Shown: positions 34,924 to 43,851 of the stretch, one piece after another
Layout of the letters: each line of letters begins with the position of its first letter
Position numbering within the stretch: position 1 is the stretch's first letter
Origin: Subtercola lobariae
Lineage (GTDB): Bacteria; Actinomycetota; Actinomycetes; Actinomycetales; Microbacteriaceae
Direction: 5' to 3'
Assembly (NCBI RefSeq): GCF_014640255.1
Contig: NZ_BMGP01000002.1
Location: 719,958 to 783,957, forward strand
Length of the DNA stretch: 64,000 nucleotides
Position numbers and translations under genes: made by a program
Notes under the pieces: generated by a model
Seen by the model: only the letters and a program-made list of their open reading frames with translations
Database searches by the model: none
What the model was told of the DNA's origin: nothing

Positions 34924-35988
34924 TCAGAGTTGACGCCATGGCGCAGCGTCGAGAGCGGTGTGAGCGGCTTGTGAGTCGCTCACGAGCCGGGCCAGTCCGA
35001 GCAGCTTTGACGAGAATAAGCTGGGATCGGTCGTCAATGCGTCCGCGTCAGAGTCGGCCGCAAACCGTTCTCGAATCCAAAAAAGCAGGGTTTCAGCGAT
35101 CTCCTCTTCGAGTTTCCCGGCTTCTACAGAGAGCACAGATGGCATGCGTCGTCGCATACGTTCGAGCGCAGTTCGGGGTTCTGGCGTGGGCTGCGACGCC
35201 GCAACGACCAACCGTGCTGTTGCTGCTTTCACCCAGGGGTCTGCGGCGTCGACGTCGAGTGGAATGGCGATACCCTGCACGGCTTGAATGGCCCATACCG
35301 TAACCGCGAGCGAAACGCTCGAAGGATCTTCGTGGGTGTTCACGTAGCGGAAGATGTCAGCGCCTGGGCTGCTGATCTCGGCGAGCTGCACGTCGCCGAC
35401 GAAGTTAGTTGGTTCCGGGTGAACGCCGGGCTCAATCACGGCGTCTGCGGTGAGCCGCACTCGGTACAGGTAGAACTGGTCGTTCGAGTCGGCTTGGTCT
35501 GTTATTCGCCTGAACATGTTTTCGACTGCCGCCTCGTATGTGCCGAGGTGCAACGCCTTAGTCTTTTGGCGCTCGGCCCACCGCTCTAATCCGCGTCCAT
35601 CAGTTCCCACTTCGTTGAACCGCTGCCTCGTTGTGTCGCTGAAGCCGGCGGTGGGGTCGAAAGCGCGATCGGGCCAATTCGCGTGGGTTGACGTGTGATA
35701 CCAGAACATCTCGCGAACTTGTGAGTCGTCGAAGGACGGGTCATCTGGTGAGACCCAGAAGTCAGAGCGATTTTCAGCCCGGCAGTCGGTGCCGCACCGC
35801 GGGCAGACTTCGTCTCCTTGATCAAAACGATCCAGCCACTCAGCGGACACCTGCCATTCACGTCCACACGCATTACAGCGCATCCAACGCGGCCGGCCGA
35901 AGTCGACCTCTCTTTCAATCACGAGCCCAGTTTCACACGTCGCACAGAGCTGCGCGGCTGCGACGGCCGAGCACGTAGGCACGCGCAT
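34924..35988 (-). CDS. Zinc-ribbon protein of unknown function
   Basis: 354 residues. The N terminus (about 14-70) has paired cysteines CATC, CNAC and CPRCGTDC: a zinc ribbon probably binding two metals. The rest includes FWYHTSTHANWPDRAFD, KALHLGTYEAAVENMFRRI, FYLYRVRL and FRYVNTHEDPSSVSLAV, an order of H, LHxG, YRV and histidine elements that recalls ADP-ribosyltransferase-like or RES-type folds; this likeness is only an impression. A helical C terminus follows. No close family recognised. It stands alone beside the SDR-VOC operon. Confidence 0.6.
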   Translation of the reverse strand: MRVPTCSAVAAAQLCATCETGLVIEREVDFGRPRWMRCNACGREWQVSAEWLDRFDQGDEVCPRCGTDCRAENRSDFWVSPDDPSFDDSQVREMFWYHTSTHANWPDRAFDPTAGFSDTTRQRFNEVGTDGRGLERWAERQKTKALHLGTYEAAVENMFRRITDQADSNDQFYLYRVRLTADAVIEPGVHPEPTNFVGDVQLAEISSPGADIFRYVNTHEDPSSVSLAVTVWAIQAVQGIAIPLDVDAADPWVKAATARLVVAASQPTPEPRTALERMRRRMPSVLSVEAGKLEEEIAETLLFWIRERFAADSDADALTTDPSLFSSKLLGLARLVSDSQAAHTALDAAPWRQL

Positions 35989-36009
35989 CTTCTGTTCGGG
36001 CTTGCATCT

Positions 36010-36053
36010 TTAGACAGATCGGTCTAAGTTGATCCTTAGACAGACCGGTACAA
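36010..36053. promoter_or_regulatory. Two 18-bp TetR operators upstream of SDR-VOC operon
   Basis: TTAGAC, 6 bases, GTCTAA at 36010-36027 is near-palindromic around GATC. A related copy TTAGACAGACCGGTACAA lies at 36036-36053, 26 bp on. A third copy lies at 37248 before the TetR gene. Confidence 0.65.
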
Positions 36054-36080
36054 ATTGGTCTGCGGACGATGGAGCAGATC

Positions 36081-36821
36081 ATGACCGACACACAGAACCG
36101 CGAACTCACCGGCAAGACCGCACTCGTGACCGGGGCGACCTCAGGAATCGGGCGGGCGATCGCACTGCAGCTCGCGGCCGAGGGCGCGAACGTGCTCGTG
36201 CACGGCCGCAACGCGGCACGAGCCGAGGAGGTCATCGAGGATATCGAACTCTCCGGCGGATCAGCGCGGTTCATCGCAGCCGACCTCAGCGACCCTGCCG
36301 CGGCCGAGCAGCTTGCCGCGGATGCCGGCGAGGTCGACATTCTCATCAACAACGCCGGCTTCTCCTGGTTCGGGGCCTCAGCCGATCTTGACCCCGAGAC
36401 ACTGGACAATCTGTTCGCGAGCAATGTGCAGGCAGCCTTTCTGCTGACCGCAGCTCTCGCACCGGCGATGGCCGCGCGCGGCGAGGGCAACATCGTCAAC
36501 CTGTCGAGCATGGCCGGCATCATCGGGCTCGCCGGAGGCGCCGCGTACGGTGCGACGAAGGCGGCGATGTCGTCGTTCACTCAGGCGTGGGCTGCCGAGT
36601 ACAGCCCGAACGGGGTGCGCGTGAACGCTGTGGCGCCGGGGCCGGTCTACACGGGCGGTGCAGATGCCGCGAACACCGAGGCGCTCGGAAAAACAACACT
36701 GCTCGGCCGGGCCGCTCAAGCGAACGAGATCGCCGAAGTCGTCGGATTTCTCGTCTCACCGCGAGCCAGCTACATCACCGGAGCGATCATCGCCGTCGAC
36801 GGCGGCCGCACCGCAGTCTGA
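36081..36821 (+). CDS. SDR family oxidoreductase
   Basis: 246 residues. TGATSGIGRAIA, NNAGFSW, catalytic Ser in NLSSMAGIIG and YGATK, C-terminal GAIIAVDGGRTAV. GGAG sits seven bases before the ATG at 36081. First gene of an SDR-VOC unit with two operators upstream. Such TetR-controlled SDR-VOC pairs often respond to electrophiles or xenobiotics; inferred. Confidence 0.85.
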   Translation: MTDTQNRELTGKTALVTGATSGIGRAIALQLAAEGANVLVHGRNAARAEEVIEDIELSGGSARFIAADLSDPAAAEQLAADAGEVDILINNAGFSWFGASADLDPETLDNLFASNVQAAFLLTAALAPAMAARGEGNIVNLSSMAGIIGLAGGAAYGATKAAMSSFTQAWAAEYSPNGVRVNAVAPGPVYTGGADAANTEALGKTTLLGRAAQANEIAEVVGFLVSPRASYITGAIIAVDGGRTAV

Positions 36822-36880
36822 CCCGAACACCTCCGCTCATCCTTGACGACACACTCGCAGAACATTTAGGGACAACACTC

Positions 36881-37225
36881 ATGGCAACGACACTTTTCGG
36901 AATCAGCTACGACGCCGCAGACGCGGCACGCACCGCGAGCTTCTGGGCCGAGCTCCTCGGGCGCACGGTCAACCCAGGGGCTACCCCAGAATCGGCCTCG
37001 ATAGCACCGAGCGATGACCCGGCCGCCGGTCCTACCCTCATGTTCCATCAGGTTCTCGAGACGAAAACGGTGAAGAATAGGGTTCACCTCGACCTCATCA
37101 CGACGGAATTCGACGACGAGCTCGCGCGCATCCTCAGCCTCGGTGCCACCGTGATCGCTCAGTTCGATTCGTGGACGACACTCGCCGACCTGGAGGGCAA
37201 CGAGTTCGATCTGGTACGTGGATAG
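36881..37225 (+). CDS. VOC family (glyoxalase-like) protein
   Basis: 114 residues. GISYDAADAARTASFWAELL is the opening VOC strand-helix unit; HLDLITTEFDDELARILSLG and ADLEGNEFDLV are the second half, with His and Glu in metal-ligand positions. One compact VOC dimer subunit. ATG at 36881, 59 bp after the SDR stop; the gap shows no operator, so it is probably co-transcribed. Confidence 0.8.
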   Translation: MATTLFGISYDAADAARTASFWAELLGRTVNPGATPESASIAPSDDPAAGPTLMFHQVLETKTVKNRVHLDLITTEFDDELARILSLGATVIAQFDSWTTLADLEGNEFDLVRG

Positions 37226-37247
37226 CCGGCCCCGAACATCCCGAGCT

Positions 37248-37265
37248 TTGAACAGATCTGTCTGA
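37248..37265. promoter_or_regulatory. Third copy of the 18-bp TetR operator
   Basis: TTGAACAGATCTGTCTGA matches the site at 36010-36027 at 14 of 18 positions and contains ACAGATCTGT, a perfect 10-bp palindrome. It ends 12 bp before the TetR start, indicating autoregulation. Confidence 0.65.
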
Positions 37266-37276
37266 TACGGTGAATC

Positions 37277-37873
37277 ATGGCTAAGACGTCGACTCCCCCG
37301 AAGCCCTCAGCGCGCGAACGCCTGCTGGCGGCCTCGGATGAGCTGTTCTACACCGAGGGCATCCACACCGTCGGCATCGACCGCGTGATCGAGAAAGCCG
37401 GCGTGGCGAAGGGCTCGCTGTACTACATCTTCGGCGGCAAAGACCAGCTCATCGAGGCCTACCTTTTCAACCGCCACCAGGCCTGGATGGAAACGGTGCA
37501 GCGCGGGCTCGACGCCGTCGACGACCCGCAGGCGAAAATTCTGGCAGTGTTCGACCAACTCGGCATCCTGTTCGCGCAGCCCGACTTCCGCGGCTGCGCG
37601 TTCATGAACGCCACCGCCGAAGCGCTACCTGGAAGCCTGGAAGACCTCGCAGCGACGAAGTTCCGCCGCTGGATCCACGAGCTGTTCGGCGAACTCGCCC
37701 GGGATGCCGGTGCGATGGATCCGAAGGCCCTCGCCGACCAGCTTGTCGTGCTCTACGACGGCGCGAATACCACGGCGCAAATGGACAAGACAGCTGCCCC
37801 AGCGAACACTGCAAAAACGATGGCACAACTCGTACTCGCCGCCACTTCGTTCAAAGCCCACTCGCTCAGTTAG
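37277..37873 (+). CDS. TetR family transcriptional regulator
   Basis: 198 residues. HTH: RLLAASDELFYTEGIHTVGI, DRVIEKAGVAKGSLYYIFGG, KDQLIEAYL. This subtype often controls oxidoreductase operons. The same 18-bp motif lies before this gene and, in two copies, before the SDR, so it most likely represses both. Confidence 0.9.
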   Translation: MAKTSTPPKPSARERLLAASDELFYTEGIHTVGIDRVIEKAGVAKGSLYYIFGGKDQLIEAYLFNRHQAWMETVQRGLDAVDDPQAKILAVFDQLGILFAQPDFRGCAFMNATAEALPGSLEDLAATKFRRWIHELFGELARDAGAMDPKALADQLVVLYDGANTTAQMDKTAAPANTAKTMAQLVLAATSFKAHSLS

Positions 37874-38030
37874 AGATGCTGGTGCGCCAGACCGGGGTCA
37901 CCTGCCCGGCGACGACCTTCACAAGCTGCAAAATGGCGAGACCGGGCTGACATCAGGCAGACATCAGCTCAGTCGGCAAGGCACGCGAAAGCCCGATACC
38001 AGGGATTATGTCAAGAGCCGGGTGCGGACC

Positions 38031-38640
38031 TTACTTCTTGGTGATGCCAGCCGCGAGGAGTTCCTTCCGCAGGGCATTCTTCCAGTTGGTTCCGGGATAT
38101 TCCACATAACCAACTCCTGCCATGTCAGAGGGAAGCTCTACGGCATTATTTACCACCAGAACGTTTTTTTCGACCGATGGAGGCAATGAAGTATCCAAGC
38201 TCTAACACAACGTTCTGACGAGCGCGCCGATTTGGCTTGTTTCCGGCGTCATAGGATGCAACGGTCTGTCCAACATCATCAGGAGTAAGTAGAACAATCA
38301 CGTACGTAGTTCTCGAGCCGTAAGACTCAAATTTTTCGATGATGGTCTGACCAGCACTAGCCTCTTCCGCCAGAGAGAGAGGCATGATGCCTGTCTCCCT
38401 GTGAACATAGATGCGGATGGACATCAATGCCGCTTCGTCGTGACCGTGCACAATGAAAATTACGGGAGGTGACGCTGCATCAGAGTCCGACGTCTTCGGA
38501 CTCTGAACTAGTACTTGCGTCTCGACCCCTGTGGGCAAAGGACTTGAGTCAATATTTTCAGGATGGGTAGACGCAGGTTCAAAAGATGCGGTGGGGTCTT
38601 GGTCCCATGGGGCCGGCCCGCTCGCATTATTGAACGACGC
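38031..38640 (-). pseudogene. TIR-like domain protein (PF10137-type), frameshifted
   Basis: From about 38469 the frame reads PPVIFIVHGHDEAALMSIRI, GQTIIEKFESYGSRTTYVIV, LLTPDDVGQTVASYD and RARQNVVLELGYFIASIGRK, the TIR-like nucleotide-binding domain found in defence proteins. At a run of seven A/T (38164-38170) the frame ends early; shifting by one restores VLVVNNAVELPSDMAGVGYV to LLAAGITKK with a stop at 38031. So one extra base in the homopolymer breaks the gene. The N-terminal 60 residues are linker-like and end where a phosphoesterase tail begins. Nothing is seen in 37874-38030. Confidence 0.65.
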
Positions 38641-39103
38641 CGACTCGGTGCCTACCCCGAACATCGAGACCGTTCCTGATGCCCTTCATCCGGGCGGATT
38701 CCAGGTCATCGGTGGTTCCCGGATTCCGCTGATCATGTTCGGCGGCCATGTTCCGCAGCACGTCGATCCGGAATGGCACTCCCACGCCACGATCCCGAAA
38801 ACCATCATCGATCTGCTCGGCCTGCCGCCGCTGGGCGTACCGAGGGTCGATACCGCACCGTCCCTGGCCCAGCATGTCGACCCTGCCCTGAGCCGACCGG
38901 TACCGCCTGCGCCGGGCAGCACGATCACACAGCCACCACCGCCGTCACCGACCCCTCCCCCGTCAGCTCCGCAACCGTGGGCCGGCCCGCTCGGCGTGCT
39001 GCTCCCGGTCCTCGTCACCCTGGATGGCAGTGCCTTGCCCGCACCAACCGACGGTACCGTCCGACCGGCGCCCCCGAAACCACCGAAGGGATCTGTCTCG
39101 TGA
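38621..39103 (+). pseudogene. Phosphoesterase / phospholipase C family C-terminal remnant
   Basis: Reads PNIETVPDALHPGGFQVIGG, SRIPLIMFGGHVPQHVDPEW, HSHATIPKTIIDLLGLPPLG and a Pro-rich tail, the end of a PF04185-type secreted phosphoesterase. The first several hundred residues are absent; the upstream sequence belongs to the TIR-like gene on the other strand. A recombination scar lies near 38620-38640. Confidence 0.5.
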
Positions 39104-39199
39104 ATAGTGTTTCTGGGCTGACACGCTGAACCGAGCTTTGATGAAGACACTGGATGTTGTGAGTTCGAAGCGGAAACGGAGCCGACGACGGAGTAGCTT

Positions 39200-39345
39200 G
39201 CTGCGATCGAGCTGATCGGGATCGTCCAGGGCAGGGCCTGTCGCGGACGGGCCCGAATGGGCTACTGAAGCAGTTCACGCGGTCAGCGTTCGAGACTGCT
39301 TTGAACGATGAGCTCACCAAGCACCTCGTAAATCGTCTCGGCACT
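39200..39345 (+). pseudogene. IS256-family transposase scrap
   Basis: GLLKQFTRSAFETALNDELT then KHL (about 39259-39330) is the N-terminal signature of IS256-type (mutator) transposases. No catalytic part remains. The rest of 39104-39419 shows no gene. Confidence 0.55.
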
Positions 39346-39419
39346 CACGCGCATTCCGTGATCCTAGGGGAAGTCTCTTTGGCAGCTGTGGCTGATCTCC
39401 TCGGGCGACCACCGTTTCG

Positions 39420-40298
39420 TCAGCTCCGTTCTAGGAACGAGAGGTTGTACGAGCTGAGCCGGTCGGGGTCAGCGAGAACGTCGATTGCGGCGATGCGCCC
39501 GCCGGCTACGGTGAATCCGGTTATTGATTTCAGTTGCCCATCTTCGACTAGTAGTACGCCTGCACTGCCATTTACGAGAGCGGGTCGGAAGGTCGGTGAG
39601 TTGGGGCCGAACATTCGTGCATTGCGTGCAACTGTTTCTGCGCCCGATAGCACGAACGGTGTCGGTCCCAGACCCTCGGCACGGAAAACAACGTCTGGAT
39701 GCAGTATCGCGATGAGTGATTCGAAGCTGCCGTTCCGTGCGGCGGCGAAGAAAGCGTCGACCACTTCGCGTTGGCGAGCGATATCTGGGTCCGGCGTCGG
39801 CGCTCGCCCGCGTACACGTCGCCGCGCGCGACTGGCGAGTTGACGGGTCGCCTCGGGGGTGCGCTCGATCATCCCACCGATTTCATCGAACGAGACCGCG
39901 AACATGTCGTGGAGGACGAAGGCTAGGCGTTCTGAGGGGGTAAGCGTTTCGAGAACGACCAGGAGCGCGATTCCAACCGAGTCCGCCATCTGCGCCTCCT
40001 GCTCGGGATTGTCGCCGCCGTCTCGGTCGAGGATCGGATCCGGCATCATGAACTCGAGCGCTACCTCTCTGCGCTGGGCGCGAGAGCGAAGCGCGTTGAG
40101 GCACACCCGGGCGAGGATCGTCGTGAGCCAGGCGGCTAGGTTATCGACGTCTGCGGTGTTCGCGCGGCTCACTCGCAGCCAGGTGTCCTGGATCGCGTCG
40201 TCAGCCTCGCTCGTGGATCCGAGCATTCTGTACGCGACGGCTCGCAGGCGCGGGCGCTGTTGTTCAAATCTTTCGGTTAGCCAGTCCTGATCGCTCAT
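39420..40298 (-). CDS. sigJ: ECF41 / SigJ-type sigma factor with SnoaL C-terminal domain
   Basis: 292 residues. Sigma region 2 (QRPRLRAVAYRMLGSTSEAD, DAIQDTWLRV), region 4 (LTPSERLAFVLHDMFAVSFD, EIGGMIERTPEATRQLASRA), then a SnoaL-like domain (about 175-285) with the ECF41 elements FRAEGLGPTPFVLSG and a late NLSFLERS. In ECF41 this domain works as a built-in regulator. The divergent neighbour is an epimerase-like SDR, one of the three gene types typically paired with ECF41 (COE: carboxymuconolactone decarboxylase, oxidoreductase, epimerase). Confidence 0.85.
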   Translation of the reverse strand: MSDQDWLTERFEQQRPRLRAVAYRMLGSTSEADDAIQDTWLRVSRANTADVDNLAAWLTTILARVCLNALRSRAQRREVALEFMMPDPILDRDGGDNPEQEAQMADSVGIALLVVLETLTPSERLAFVLHDMFAVSFDEIGGMIERTPEATRQLASRARRRVRGRAPTPDPDIARQREVVDAFFAAARNGSFESLIAILHPDVVFRAEGLGPTPFVLSGAETVARNARMFGPNSPTFRPALVNGSAGVLLVEDGQLKSITGFTVAGGRIAAIDVLADPDRLSSYNLSFLERS

Positions 40299-40323
40299 TC
40301 GGTCACGTTCCTGTCGTCGGCGG

Positions 40324-40363
40324 TGTCATATAAGTAGACCCGCCAAGTCGGGCCGATGTGACA
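40324..40363. promoter_or_regulatory. Candidate ECF41-type promoters, divergent
   Basis: The minus strand has TGTCACA (40363-40357) followed after 16 bp by GGTC, close to the published ECF41 pattern TGTCACA-n16-CGTC. The plus strand has TGTCATA (40324-40330) followed after 15 bp by AGTC. Either could serve the adjacent gene. Confidence 0.4.
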
Positions 40364-40402
40364 GGCATATGCACTCCCAGTAGAAAAGAATTTGGAGCTC
40401 TC

Positions 40403-41224
40403 ATGGTCTACCCAATTCTCGTTACCGGTGGAACGGGAACTCTCGGCAGTGAACTCGTACCTCGACTCCTTGCTGCGGGCCGTACCGTTCGTATCCTGAG
40501 CCGCTCCGCTCGCCCGAATACTGAGGGCGTCGATTACGTCGTCGGGGACCTCGAAACGGGCGACGGGATCGACGCGGCGGTGGCCGGGGCAGAGATCGTG
40601 GTGCACGCAGCGGGCAGCGCCAAGGGCGATGCCGCCAAAGCGGAGACCCTCGTATCCGCGTTGCGCCGAGCTGGCATCGCACGGCACCTGCTGTACATGT
40701 CGGTTGTCGGAGCGGACACCACGCCGGTCGTCAGCTCAATTGACCGATCTACGCTTGGTTACTTTGAGGCGAAACGGAAGGCTGAGCTTTTGGTCTCCGG
40801 CTCCGGGATCCCGTTCACAACACTGCGCGCGACGCAGTTTCACAGTTTCTTTGTCGCGATCGTGGAACTGGGACTCAGGCTACCGTTCGTGCCATCGTTC
40901 GCGGGCTTTCGTTATCAGCCGGTGGACGTGCGAGACGTAGCCCAGCGGCTTGCCGAACTGACACTACGCGAACCGGAGGGCTTAGTGGAAGAAATTGGTG
41001 GACCCCGGGTCTATCCGATGGAAGATCTGCTGAAGGATTATCTCCGAGCGATTGGCCGCAAACGCCTCGTCGTTCCAATGCCGATTCCAGGGGGCGCAGC
41101 CAGAGCGCAACGTGCCGGTGCAAACCTCGCGCTCGACCACGCGACCGGAGAGCGCACATGGGAAGAGTTCCTGGCCGAAATCACTGCGCCCTCGTCACCT
41201 TACAAATCGCAGTCTCGAACCTGA
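40403..41224 (+). CDS. NAD(P)-binding epimerase/NmrA-like oxidoreductase
   Basis: 273 residues. PILVTGGTGTLGSELVPRLL at the start, VVHAAGSAKGD, YFEAKRKAE in the atypical-SDR active region, TTLRATQFHSFF. The ATG at 40403 has GGAG eight bases upstream. Divergent from the ECF41 sigma factor and its probable target. Substrate unknown. Confidence 0.8.
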   Translation: MVYPILVTGGTGTLGSELVPRLLAAGRTVRILSRSARPNTEGVDYVVGDLETGDGIDAAVAGAEIVVHAAGSAKGDAAKAETLVSALRRAGIARHLLYMSVVGADTTPVVSSIDRSTLGYFEAKRKAELLVSGSGIPFTTLRATQFHSFFVAIVELGLRLPFVPSFAGFRYQPVDVRDVAQRLAELTLREPEGLVEEIGGPRVYPMEDLLKDYLRAIGRKRLVVPMPIPGGAARAQRAGANLALDHATGERTWEEFLAEITAPSSPYKSQSRT

Positions 41225-41428
41225 TTGCGGACTGCCGAAAGCCGATCAACGAGCGCATGCTTCGGCTCACGCTCCGCGACCCAGTCCTCCAGACCAGAAA
41301 ATCTAAATCGCTTTCTCGTCGCGTCTAACCGGTTGGCAGTCGCGATTGGCGTGCTGTAGCGAACCATCAATTCCGGCCGGTGATGGTGAGTTTGTGGTGA
41401 ACAGGTCCTTCAAATGCTGTTCGACCCA

Positions 41429-42391
41429 TCATCGGATGGCGAAGGTGATGATGCAGCCGATCCCGGCGGCGATGCTGTAGATCGCGAAGGGGGTGAGGCT
41501 GCGGGTGCGGAAGTACCGGTCGAGGAATCTGACCGCGAGTAGTGCGCTGATGAACGACGCGATGCTCCCGGCGAGGACTTGGCCGTGGATGCCGTTACCG
41601 AGTGGGCCGATCAGGTCGGGGAGTTTCAGCACTCCGGCGGCGAGGATGACTGGGGTGGCGAGCAGAAACGAGAACCTGGCAGCTTCCAAATGGGTGAGCC
41701 CGGCGGACATGCCGCCGACCATCGAGACACCGGAGCGGCTGATTCCTGGCAGTAACGCGAAGATCTGAGAAGCCCCGACACCGATTGCCCGGCCAGCGCT
41801 GAGCCGGCTGATCGCGGCATCAACTTCGAGATCAGTGTCGTTGTCCAGATCTGGGCCGGTGCTGGGCGACTGCCGGACGGGGCCTGGAACGGCCACCGTG
41901 TTTTCGAGTTTCTTCGCGGCCTGATGCTCGCGTGAGTTTCTGCGGAAGCGCTCTCCGAGCAGAAGTACCCCACCGTTCAGGGTGAGAAAGATCGCTGCGA
42001 TCGTGGGGATGCCGAGCACCGTGCGGAAGAGGTGATCCAGTAGCAACCCGGCAATCGCGACGGGTATCGTCGCGATGATGAGGAGCCAGGCGAGTCGTTC
42101 CGGTCCGGTGCTCACCCGCCTGTACCGGATTGATGTGACCAGCCCGGTGATGATGCGGGCCCAGTCTTTGCGGAAGAAGATGATCAGCGCGAACGCGGTC
42201 GCGACGTGCAGACCGACAACGAACGCGAGGTAAGGCGAATCGGGCGCGGACACATTCATGTCGGTGGCCCATGACCCGCCTAGAAGCGCCGGGATCAGGA
42301 TCGAGTGGCCCAGACTCGAGATCGGGAACAGTTCCGATATGCCTTGAACGACGCCCATGACAATCGCTTCGAGGTAGGTCAGCTGACTCAT
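41429..42391 (-). CDS. uppP: Undecaprenyl-diphosphatase
   Basis: 320 residues, about eight helices. Active-site motifs VVQGISELFPISSLGHS (about residues 13-29) and PGISRSGVSMVGG. It recycles undecaprenyl pyrophosphate for cell wall and glycan synthesis. A hydrophilic insert of about 45 residues (about 150-195, RRNSREHQAAKKLEN onward) lies between two helices and is longer than in most homologues. ATG at 42391; an ATG six codons earlier is possible. 41225-41428 downstream holds nothing recognised. Confidence 0.9.
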   Translation of the reverse strand: MSQLTYLEAIVMGVVQGISELFPISSLGHSILIPALLGGSWATDMNVSAPDSPYLAFVVGLHVATAFALIIFFRKDWARIITGLVTSIRYRRVSTGPERLAWLLIIATIPVAIAGLLLDHLFRTVLGIPTIAAIFLTLNGGVLLLGERFRRNSREHQAAKKLENTVAVPGPVRQSPSTGPDLDNDTDLEVDAAISRLSAGRAIGVGASQIFALLPGISRSGVSMVGGMSAGLTHLEAARFSFLLATPVILAAGVLKLPDLIGPLGNGIHGQVLAGSIASFISALLAVRFLDRYFRTRSLTPFAIYSIAAGIGCIITFAIR

Positions 42392-42448
42392 GCTTTCACC
42401 GTAGGGCACACCATCCCCGTGTCCGATCGCGGATGGCCGGGTTGACGA

Positions 42449-43006
42449 TTGCCTGTGAGAATCATCAGGCTCTCTCCTGCGTCAGCCCCGGAGTTGCTCG
42501 TGTCCGGTTTGTTGGATTCCAGATCGCGGCACTTCACACCGAACCGCATCAACGATCATGATGGTTTCGGTATGTGGCGTATCGTCGGTGATGAGGGTTG
42601 GAGTGCGATGAAGGTTCGGTGGGCGAAAGATCCGCAGCCCCATGACTATCCTGCTGCCGCGTCGTATCTTGCTTTGCTCGGCAGCGGTGTTGATGCGGAA
42701 CGTCTGGTGGGTGTGTTGGCGCGGGCACCGATCGTGTTTCATCCGGCGAAGGATCTGCTGCGTGCGTCGCGACTGGGCTTGCTGCCGGCGACCGATCCGT
42801 ATGTGGCGAAAGATCTGAAAAGAATTCGTAAGGGCAAGGAACTGAGCCCGGTGTTGCTGTTACGCGGTAACCTGCTCGGTGTTTCGCTGCAGATCCTCGA
42901 CGGGTATCACCGGGTGTGTGCGTCGTATCATCTCAGCGACGACACACCGGTTTCAGCGCAGATCGTGTCACTTGACGACGACCCGGCCCCGGAGCCTCAC
43001 TCATGA
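42449..43006 (+). CDS. Hypothetical protein with ParB-like nuclease-type motifs
   Basis: 185 residues. LSPVLLLRGNLLGVSLQILD followed by GYHRVCASYHL resembles the ParB/sulfiredoxin-like pattern in which a phosphate-binding GxHR motif sits in a small domain; APIVFHPAKDLLRASRL precedes it. The start is uncertain: TTG 42449 or GTG 42455. Divergent from uppP. Family not identified; role unknown. Confidence 0.55.
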   Translation: MPVRIIRLSPASAPELLVSGLLDSRSRHFTPNRINDHDGFGMWRIVGDEGWSAMKVRWAKDPQPHDYPAAASYLALLGSGVDAERLVGVLARAPIVFHPAKDLLRASRLGLLPATDPYVAKDLKRIRKGKELSPVLLLRGNLLGVSLQILDGYHRVCASYHLSDDTPVSAQIVSLDDDPAPEPHS

Positions 43007-43023
43007 GCCTGGAGCTTCACGGT

Positions 43024-43851
43024 TTAGTGGTCCGTGTCGGTTCCGAGTGTTCCTTGCGCGGCTTTTCGGCCTGACCGTCCGCCACCGGGGCCGCGGAGAA
43101 TGTGCGCGATACCGACAGCGATGACCGAACCGATCAGTGGGCCGGTTACGTAGATCCAGAGCGTGCTGACGTTGAGGCTGACAAGGTCAGGGCCGAAGGT
43201 GCGTGCCGGGTTCATTGATGCGCCACTGACTGGTTCGGCCCAGAGGCCTGCGAGGAGGATGTACGACCCGACCGCGAACGCGGACAGTGATCCGACGTTC
43301 TGTGCGCCGGACGCGGCACCGAGGATGGTGCTGACCAGTCCGCAGGTGAGGAGTATCTCGATCGCGAATGCTTGCAGGTCGGTGAAACCGGGCCCGGGCT
43401 CGGTCCTTCCGCTGCCACCGGCGGAGCCGAAGATCGTGAGTAAGAGAAGCGAAGCGGCCGCAGCACCAATCAGTTGAGCGAAGATGTAGGCCGGTACGCG
43501 TCGCCAGCTGAAGTCGCGGCGTAGCGCGAACGCGATGCTCACGACGGGGTTCAGGTGTGCTCCTGACACGGCTCCCATGAACAAGATCACGGCGATCACG
43601 GTCAGGGCGGGTGCGGTCACTAACGCGACCCGGCCCACGGAACCATGGGTGAGGGTGTTGACGATGTCTGCCCCGGCGGCGGCGATGACGAGAAGGAAGG
43701 TGCCGAAGAATTCGGCGAAGAGGCGCCTGTTTTCAAGCGACGTGTCGTTGAAGTTGCGAATGAGTCGCTGATCGCTGATGGAAAGGCCGAGGTGCACCTG
43801 CCGTAACGGTTCGGCTGCCGAATCCCCATCCTGATCTGTTGGGTTTGTCAT
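43024..43851 (-). CDS. MIP family aquaporin
   Basis: 275 residues and six helices. The two half-helix motifs are HLNPVVS (first NPA is NPV) and MNPARTF. It conducts water or small neutral solutes. A hydrophilic N-terminal arm of about 40 residues precedes the first helix. Its ATG shares one base with the TGA of the FtsW-like gene, so the two are coupled. A GTG one codon earlier is an alternative. Confidence 0.85.
   Translation of the reverse strand: MTNPTDQDGDSAAEPLRQVHLGLSISDQRLIRNFNDTSLENRRLFAEFFGTFLLVIAAAGADIVNTLTHGSVGRVALVTAPALTVIAVILFMGAVSGAHLNPVVSIAFALRRDFSWRRVPAYIFAQLIGAAAASLLLLTIFGSAGGSGRTEPGPGFTDLQAFAIEILLTCGLVSTILGAASGAQNVGSLSAFAVGSYILLAGLWAEPVSGASMNPARTFGPDLVSLNVSTLWIYVTGPLIGSVIAVGIAHILRGPGGGRSGRKAAQGTLGTDTDH

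Noticed and set aside
38160..38175. Programmed frameshift at the A7 run of the TIR-like gene
   Set aside because: The restoring shift is +1; the A AAA AAC arrangement is not in the phase needed for -1 slippage.
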